Shown: piece after piece, positions 16,904 through 22,847 of the stretch
Layout: each line of letters opens with the position of its first letter
Position numbering within the stretch: the stretch's first letter is position 1
Notes under the pieces: model-generated
The model's input: only the letters and a program-made list of their open reading frames with translations
What the model was told of the DNA's origin: nothing
Database searches by the model: none
Source of the DNA: Chromera velia
Lineage: Eukaryota; Sar; Chromeraceae
Direction of reading: 5' to 3'
NCBI GenBank assembly: GCA_018398765.1
Contig: JAHBMJ010001252.1
Location: forward strand, 10,005-32,851
Length of the DNA stretch: 22,847 bases
Translations under genes and position numbers: made by a program

Positions 16904-19606
16904 ATCTGACGGCATGGAACTTCTGGAGGGGAGGGGTGCAGGGCCTTTTCTTTCTCTCTTTTGTGTCCTGTTTCTGTCATCTGCTCTTTCTTCTCTGTCG
17001 TCCCTTTGCAGGTAGGCGTGTATAGGGTTTGGTTTTTCGCTCAGGGTGGGGACGACTGGGGTTTGGGTTCGGGCATAGAAGGAGCTAGATAGGCCAGAGG
17101 TACTGTTTGTCCCTTTTATCCGTTTTTCTCTCTCGTTAATCTGTTCTCCCAGATAGGCGACTAGATGGGGCGGTGACAAGAAAGAGGGGCAGGAGACAAG
17201 GGGTCTCCTGCTGGGTAGGCGTGGGCTCAGCCAGGCAGGAGAGCAAAAAGAGTTAGGCAGGAAAGCAAGAAAGCCAGAAGAGCGGGTCCTCTTCCGTTGC
17301 ACACTTCCATACACCTTCGTAGCCATGCATGTTCGGTAGTTGTCCTGTTCTGCCTCGTCCTATTTGTGTTCGTCTTTGTTTGTTTGTTTTCCGCACTCTG
17401 GCATAGTTGACGTATGTGCCTCTGCATCACGGGTAAAGCATCCAATGCTCAGGCAATGTATGAGGCCAAGCAATAGGCGGGCCCAAAATTCATGTAAACC
17501 GAGCATTAAATTTTGTTTGGGGCAGCTTGGATGGAACAAACGATTGTAGATTACGGTCAATTACGTAGTGTGTATGGGCGGGTGGATCCGACGTTCATGA
17601 GGAGGCATTACCCTGTCTGTTCGCATCCGTTGTCCTGCACTCCATGTTTGGTGCCCGTCTGCATAAGAAATCCATGCACAGGAAACAGACGAGCTCTTTA
17701 CGCGGCGAAGGTGAGTGCCCGAAACACTCAAACAGTCCGATCCCTGTGCGCTTTCCTTCCTCCGTTTTGAGCAGAATGGGCCTAGCCAGACCAGTTAGGC
17801 GGCCTGAAAGAATGCTGTCAGCTGGCATGGGGAGTGTGAAGGATTTTTGTTTGCATCCATTCATGACCTGGCTGCCTGTCTGCGATCCGTTGCGGTGATG
17901 GAGTTGGCGTGCTGCCTGACCGATGCTTTAATCTGTACTTTCGTCTCACTCCCTGCAGGGCTTTGCATCACTTCCGAGTGAATCCATGGGAGAATGTAGA
18001 TAGAAAGGGGGGAGGGTGCTCACGGGGAGCATCACGTCTGGCAAGTGGCAGCGTAGGCAGGGGGAAAGACCGCTGTGCGCACACTGAAACTTTTCGTCTC
18101 TTTGTTTTATCTCTCTGTGCATAACGCTTTAGCAGGACCGCAAGGGCGTCCTGCGCTCATGATGAACTGTCCCGGTCGGATGTGTAACTACCATGTAAGA
18201 GAGACCTGATCTAAGTACAGGGGGCATCTTGGGTGAGAATGAGAGCTCAGGTGTGTTGTGGGCGTTTCTTTCCTCTGCCAGCCTCTCATCCTGCCTGAAG
18301 CCTATCCTCCACTTTGGGAGGTCAGGTTAGGGGTGAGTGTAAGTCCGGGTGGATTCGGTTTTATAGGTTTGTATTTATGAAATCCTTTCCTCAAAAGGTC
18401 AGAGGAGTGCGTGGTGGCTCTCCTGTGATTTTTAATTGTTTCCGCAAGGCATGCGTGAAGGGGTAGGGGGTGCATCGGGGGCACCTTCCTTGAAGTGTAG
18501 TTTGGTTTTTGTATATTTATTTTCTCTCCCTCTTTCTTCTTTGTTTGGATTTCCGCACGGCCTGGGGAAGCTCGTCGCATCATAGGGGCGTGCATGGTCG
18601 GTGAACGCTAGCCGGGTATGGGCGTCTTCGGGTTTTTCCTTATTCAATTCGTTTTCACAGACGGAAAGGAGCTGGGAGGGAAAGGCCTTCCCGACCTGTC
18701 TATGGAGGCAGAGACCTTTCGCAGTCGTGTTTTCTTTGAGCTGCCGGTTTGCGTTAGGGGGCCTAACCCATTGCCGACCTGAACTAGAGTAGGGTAGATA
18801 TGGCATGCAGAACATTTTCCCTTCTTTTTGTGGTGGTCGGTGGCCATCCACACATACCGTGGGTCCGAGTGCGTGAAAGATGGAAAGGAAGAATTTGGGG
18901 AGAAGGTGGTAAGGACTTTGCTTTTGACAGACCTGCTCGTGGAGAATGGGTCTCCTTGCTAGGGGGTAGGGCACGCTGAGGCTGTCAAAGGCTCTTGGTT
19001 TTCAAAGAACTGCATTTTGGTTTGCATAAGGAATGCTTATGTTTTGTTGGCCTTTCTTTTATTTTTTTTGAACGTTCAGAGTAGGGTCCATCCGGAGCAG
19101 GAAGCATGGCAGGTAGCATGGGCTCCTGCATGCTAGATGTCTTCGGTTTAAATTTCTGCGTGTGGAGCGGGGCTCCATCTAGAGGCAGATGGGCTGTATG
19201 TCCCATGCGTTCGTTAGCATAAGTAGGCATAGGCTGGGGGCCTGTGTTCTTCTGTGCTGTTCCTTTCGCTTTTCCCGGTGTGGTTTCATTTTATCCCGTT
19301 CTTCCAGCCCGGTCGGCTGGTATCCATTTCCCTGTATGCCCTGCACACGCGTGAACCCGGTGTGCTCTCACTTGTTAAAGGATAATAAATGACGTCTGGA
19401 GAGGACGGCGCGTGAGAGCATGAGAAAAAGGAATGAGGAGAGAAGAGGTAAACGATATATGAGTAATTCTTTTGTGATTGAGTGACAGGAAAAGAGAAAA
19501 AGGATAATTGGGGAGCCGGGTGATTAAAGACAGGTCTTTTTTCATGCTTCCTGATTCCTTCTCGTCAGAGGGGGGTATGTTGTGCTGCGTGCTCCATAGT
19601 TTCTTC
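16904..19606. other. Long non-pol region between RNase H and the 3' LTR
   Basis: About 2.7 kb follows the pol stop before the purine tract. The + strand has only short open frames and no envelope-like features such as a signal peptide or membrane anchor. Several T/C-rich and G/T-rich stretches occur. The longest open frame is antisense (18432-18974) and is listed separately. Most copia elements have only a short 3' untranslated region, so this may be a remnant of captured sequence or an extended 3' UTR. Confidence 0.6.
18432..18974 (-). CDS. Hypothetical antisense open frame, 180 codons
   Basis: This is the longest uninterrupted frame in the non-pol region. It runs opposite to the retroelement and would end before RNase H. 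Its product is rich in Pro, Lys, Asn and His, has no membrane segment or recognisable motif, and contains a Cys-poor basic middle. It is notable that it stays open while every pol frame is broken. Some large plant LTR elements carry antisense frames near the 3' LTR, but no similarity can be claimed. The + strand here is T-rich, which may explain the open frame without selection. Confidence 0.15.
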   Translation of the reverse strand: MPYPLARRPILHEQVCQKQSPYHLLPKFFLSIFHALGPTVCVDGHRPPQKEGKMFCMPYLPYSSSGRQWVRPPNANRQLKENTTAKGLCLHRQVGKAFPSQLLSVCENELNKEKPEDAHTRLAFTDHARPYDATSFPRPCGNPNKEERGRENKYTKTKLHFKEGAPDAPPTPSRMPCGNN

Positions 19607-19627
19607 TCGGGGGCTCGGGAGGGTGTG
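19607..19627 (+). other. Purine tract (plus-strand primer) before the 3' LTR
   Basis: A G-rich run (CGGGGGCTCGGGAGGG) followed by TGTG lies directly against the 3' LTR. The GGGAGGG core is at 19617-19623. It interrupts its purines with CTC, so it is a weak polypurine tract. Its position is what identifies it. Confidence 0.55.
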
Positions 19628-20374
19628 TGTGAAAGAAAACGATGGTCCCGTTCCTGGTCGGATTCGCGGAGGGTGAATTCCGGTCCCAGCATTTCCATTC
19701 GTCCCTTCGCCCCAAGCCAGAGAAAGGAGCGACGCGCACGCAGCGGCCCGTCTACATGGGGTGGCAGGGCGCCTGCGATAGAGGTGTGCATGTTGTGAGT
19801 TCCATGGTATGGCCTGCATGCACTTTGGCATAAGAAATACGCCCGAGGCACTCACCGTGGTGGTGTGTACTCCGGGGCTTCATATGAAATTTAAATAGGC
19901 CGATGGTGCGGTTATACCATCGGAGGCTTCAGAATTAATTCCAGTCCTGAATTAATTTCCAGACAGTCAGACAGACGTGCACGGTGGTTACCGTCCGTCT
20001 AAATGACAGACGTGACCTAGGGATTGACAGAACTTCATATGTAGGACCTGTACTGTGCCCTATGTCTCTCTGTGGTTCTTTTGTGCTCTGAGTAATGCAC
20101 GAGGCCACCAGCAGGAGCGTACTATGGACTGTGGGGGTTCATAGATTTTCTGTCTGATGAAGAGACTGATCAGGTATTTATTTCTGATTATCTGTATCGG
20201 TCTAGACGAGTACGTCATGGAGACGTATTCGCTGTAGTCCTCTAATAGGAGAAGGCCAGGAATTCGGGAGTATAACAGTTTGAGGAGTCCTCTGGATAGG
20301 TTAGAGAATCGATACGGGAGGACCCATAGGATTCCACTGGAGGAATCTCAAGAGAGGTGAGACTCTACTTTTCA
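19628..20374 (+). repeat. 3' long terminal repeat
   Basis: It is the gapless partner of 3699-4445, 747 bp, starting TGTGAAAG and ending CTTTTCA. The TATA-like box (19890-19897) and the palindrome are retained. It would supply polyadenylation for the element. No canonical AATAAA was seen in it. The flanking base after CA is C, and no target duplication matches the 5' side. Confidence 0.97.
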
Positions 20375-20670
20375 CTTAAGGACTGCTGAAAGGGTCAGTC
20401 ATTCTCAGTTTGTCAGATATTGAAAAAGGCTACATAAGGCAGAGATAAGAGGATTTAGTTAATATTCCGCACAGCTTTCGACAGTATAATTTCGATTGTA
20501 AACGCGCCATGAAGCAACTCGTCAGTCAGTGACAGGACGTGAGATTGTCTGTCAGGCAGCCGAACTATAGCTTCACTGCGCAGTGAGTTTGCAACTGCAT
20601 GAGGATCAGTCACTTCTAACATTGTGTTCGACATTGTTCAACTGAATCGATCGATGCGTGTTATAATTAA
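20375..20670. other. Right-flank DNA without a recognisable gene
   Basis: The stretch directly after the 3' LTR shows no open frame of note and no visible continuation of the minus-strand reading seen at 3053-3698. A few short repeats of the CAGTCAGT type occur around 20518-20530. Nothing else was supported. Confidence 0.5.
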
Positions 20671-20734
20671 TGCATGCATGTGTTATGTGCATGCATGCAT
20701 GCATGTGTTACGTGCATGCATGCATGCATGCATG
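20671..20734. repeat. CATG/TGCA tetranucleotide microsatellite
   Basis: Runs of ATGC repeats are separated by TGTTATG and TGTTACG. The tetranucleotide is self-complementary, so the tract could fold on either strand. Shorter CATG runs recur through both flanks. Confidence 0.9.
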
Positions 20735-20778
20735 TTATTGATTGTTATTGATATCTACTATACTTAAGGTAGGGATGC

Positions 20779-21372
20779 TTTTATTTTTAGCCACACGCGC
20801 CTGTATGCGTTTTTTTAGACACACGTGCGGGGGGCGCGGGGGCCCCGGAAAGCCACCGCCAAAAATGGTCCCGTAAGCGAAAAAAACGCGCCGTCTAAAA
20901 TTTTTAGACACAAACCACGCGCCCTAACCATGCGCGACCGGCCCCGGAAAGACTATCGTCAAAAATGGTCCCACAAGCGAAAAATTAACCAAACGCGCTA
21001 CGGGTAACTCCCCCGGGGTGAGTGCCTTACGCGCGCCGCACCATATGACTCGCGCCCACAAAAAAAGTGAGTGCCTTGGAATTGAAATTATCCGGCTGGG
21101 GACATTTAACGGGCTATAAATGTTTGACAGGCCAGGGATTTTTGGCGAGCCTACCAGCCGAGCTCACTAACCAGCCTGCACCAGGCTATTTTGACAGGCC
21201 ATATACACGCTATTTTGACGGGACTAATGGCTGGTATGCTGGGACATGCTATGCATCTACGAACCCTCAAAATTTTTTTTGACAGGCCAGAGATATTTGA
21301 CGGGCCTGGTAATCTTGACTGGCTCACTTTTTTGACAGGCCAGGCTAGTCTACTATATTTAACCCAGCGAGC
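20779..21372 (+). repeat. Composite repeat, copy A
   Basis: The copy opens with a T-run and an ACRCGCGCCTG-like segment, then TTTTTTTAGACACACG and a G-rich run. It has two subunits of GGCCCCGGAAAG...CAAAAATGGTCCC (from 20841 and 20940), a GAGTGCCTT pair, and then a series of TTTGACAGGCC/TTTGACGGGCC-type words from about 21100 to 21345. Copy B follows immediately. Open frames through it are repeat-driven and not called. Confidence 0.85.
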
Positions 21373-21740
21373 CTTTTTTTTTTAGCTACATGCGCCTGCA
21401 TGCGTTTTTTTAGACACACGCGCGGGGGGCGCGGGGGCCCCGGAAAGACCACCGCCAAAAATGGTCCCGCAAGTGAAAAATTAACCAAACGCTACGGGTG
21501 AGTGCCTTGCGCGCGCTGCACCATATATGACTCATGCCCGCGAAAAGGGTAAGTGCCTTGGAATTTAAATTATCCGGCTGGGGATATTTGATGGGCTATA
21601 AATGTTTGACGGGCCAGGAATATTTGACGGGCCACAGATATTTGATAGGCCGGGCTATTATTTGACGGGCCAGGGATATTTGATGAGCCTGGCAGTCTTC
21701 ACCGGCTCCTTTTTTTGACAGGCCAGGCTAGTATTGCTTC
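21373..21740 (+). repeat. Composite repeat, copy B
   Basis: It repeats the order of copy A in about 370 bases: T-run, ATGCGCCTGCATGCG, TTTTTTTAGACACACG, one GGCCCCGGAAAG...CAAAAATGGTCCC subunit (21436), AATTAACCAAACG, GAGTGCCTT, TTATCCGGCTGGGGA, GGGCTATAAATGTTTGAC, and then TTTGACGGGCC-type words. It ends at the shared TTTGACAGGCCAGGCTAGT. One G-rich subunit and part of the word array are missing compared with copy A. Confidence 0.85.
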
Positions 21741-22090
21741 TTATCGCCTCTCCGGGCGCGTAGATATTAGTCTGATATACATAGGTTTGCATGGTTTGAT
21801 ATGGCCCCAGAAAGCGAAGCGGGGGGCACTTAGAAAACAGAAATACCCCAGCCCACATGCATGCGTGCACGCTGTCTTTCGGCAAAAACCTGGCCCCGAA
21901 AGGCTGAATATGCGCTAAATATGCGTGTGTCAGGTGTTTTTTGCCAAAAAAAGGCCCTGCCTCTCCCCTCTTTTCATTGTTCTCCAAGTTCTACTCTACC
22001 GCCGCTTAAGAAATAAGCCACAGTAAAAGTGATCAATGAGCAGTGTTCCTAGATTCAGAACAGACGGGACGAACCGGAACCTTTTGATAG
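21741..22090. other. Right-flank DNA with stray repeat motifs
   Basis: No supported gene. Two more variants of the GGCCCCGGAAAG word occur (21803, with CAG in place of CGG, and 21892, lacking one G), so the composite-repeat family extends here in decayed form. A minus-strand open frame of 109 codons (21658-21987) overlaps the repeat and is not called. Confidence 0.45.
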
Positions 22091-22153
22091 ACTAGGCTAG
22101 ATCCGCCCCTCATACACGGGGACGTAGCATGCATAACAAAAACCTCAATCATC
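22091..22153 (-). repeat. 63-bp dispersed repeat, right copy (inverted partner of 1166-1228)
   Basis: The + strand reads ACTAGGCTAGATCCGCCCCT then CATACACGGGGACGTAGC. Its reverse complement aligns gap-free to 1166-1228. Homology fades beyond both ends. Confidence 0.75.
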
Positions 22154-22847
22154 ACGTCTAGAAAAGCGTGCATGAACCCGCGTCGTCATGCATGCGTGCG
22201 TCAGTGGCCCCGGAAAGCAACAGGCTACATCCCCAGGCTTTTTTCCTGGGGGAGAAGGGATTCTGCGGCTTTTCCCACGGGGGGGGGCGGGTCGGCGCGA
22301 CCGCCCGATCGGCTGGCTGGCGTGTAACGTCGTTTATAGGTTGAGGTGATCTAGATAATTACCTACCTGAGAGAGACGTTTCCTCTCCACACAGATGGAC
22401 AGATGGACAGACAGACACTTGACACGAACTCTTGAAGGTTTATACATAGAAGGAAAGAATGTCAAACCTAGAGTGATCCATCGAACTGCTGGAAGTCTCA
22501 ATTTGATCTACCGAGCTAAAAGGAAATGAATTTCGGACGGTTGAAATCCGATTGTCAAACACCGCGCGCCAGCCTTGAATCCGATTGGAGCGGTCCCGTC
22601 TGTTTGCATTACGTGTAGCGCCGCGTCCCGGTCAGTCCCGGTCTCTAGAGATGTCCATGCCGGAGATGGCGCCGCCCCTGCAAGTTCCCAGGCTCACTCC
22701 GCCTAAAGGTCCCAGGTGGCGGCGGCGCATAACATTTTCATTCCCCTCCATTCACTTTTGGTAGGATCATACGGGCGAGGAATCTATGCATCCCGAGCTC
22801 GTTGGATTGGGGCCCGCCACACAGTTTTTGGAATCGCCTGGCCCCGG
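22154..22847. other. Right-end DNA without a recognisable gene
   Basis: The stretch contains another GGCCCCGGAAAG word (22206), a nine-G run (about 22280), a GACA/GATGGACA microsatellite (22392-22415) and CpG-rich DNA towards the end. The window ends at a further GGCCCCGG (22840-22847). Open frames are short and unconvincing. Confidence 0.45.

Larger units (their letters stand above)
3699..20374 (+). mobile_element. Giant degenerate Ty1/copia-order LTR retrotransposon
   Basis: The element has 747-bp direct LTRs that start TGTGAAAG and end CTTTTCA. The inner ends TGAAAG and CTTTTCA are near-perfect inverted repeats. A primer-binding site, gag, protease, integrase, reverse transcriptase, RNase H and a purine tract follow in order on the + strand. 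Integrase preceding reverse transcriptase is the copia arrangement. At 16.7 kb, or about 15.2 kb without the nested 1.5-kb transposon, it is far larger than typical copia elements. The coding region carries many stops and several frameshifts, so it cannot encode its own proteins. No matching target-site duplication is seen: the five bases before the 5' LTR are TGAGG and the five after the 3' LTR are CTTAA. Confidence 0.95.

Noticed and set aside
16331-17326. 331-codon minus-strand open frame opposite RNase H
   Set aside because: It overlaps the RNase H motifs on the + strand, has low-complexity Arg/Leu/Pro composition and no recognisable domain, so it is treated as a shadow frame.
16904-19606. 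An envelope gene after pol
   Set aside because: No + strand frame of useful length, signal peptide or membrane anchor is visible.
20671-20734. CATG tract as a functional site or CRISPR-like array
   Set aside because: It is a simple tetranucleotide microsatellite without spacers.

Overview
The window reads as eukaryotic nuclear DNA, probably from a protist or alga. It has no bacterial operon structure. It contains TATA-type LTR promoters, CATG and GACA microsatellites, dispersed repeats and nested transposons. Nothing in it fixes the species.

The dominant object is one very large, degenerate LTR retrotransposon on the + strand (3699-20374, 16,676 bp). It is bounded by two 747-bp LTRs (3699-4445 and 19628-20374). 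A primer-binding site starts one base after the 5' LTR (4447), and a short purine tract sits just before the 3' LTR. Between them the coding order is Gag with a CCHC zinc knuckle, an RGG-rich segment, a retropepsin-like protease, integrase, an unusually long linker, reverse transcriptase and RNase H. Integrase before reverse transcriptase is the Ty1/copia (Pseudoviridae-type) order. About 15.2 kb is native element, far above the usual 5-10 kb of this superfamily. The excess lies in a roughly 1,000-codon module between integrase and reverse transcriptase and in about 2.7 kb of non-pol sequence before the 3' LTR.

The element is dead. About 17 in-frame stops and at least five frame changes interrupt the polyprotein. 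One integrase zinc ligand is replaced by Tyr, and a stop sits where copia-type reverse transcriptases usually carry a conserved Trp. The LTRs differ at about 42 of 747 positions by hand count. Only two of these are transversions and there are no indels, which suggests a deamination-like or RIP-like mutational process. A second transposon of about 1.5 kb (13613-15123), with inverted terminal repeats of about 150 bp, is nested just upstream of the reverse transcriptase.

Left flank (1-3698): AT-rich DNA without a convincing gene, two weak minus-strand protein-like stretches, and a GC-rich island. The stretch at 3053-3698 runs up to the LTR edge and may be a gene cut by the insertion. Right flank (20375-22847): a CATG microsatellite and two copies of a composite repeat carrying GGCCCCGGAAAG and TTTGACRGGCC motifs. 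A 63-bp box occurs inverted near both ends of the window (1166-1228 and 22091-22153), again differing almost only by transitions. No tRNA, rRNA, CRISPR array or intact host gene was found.
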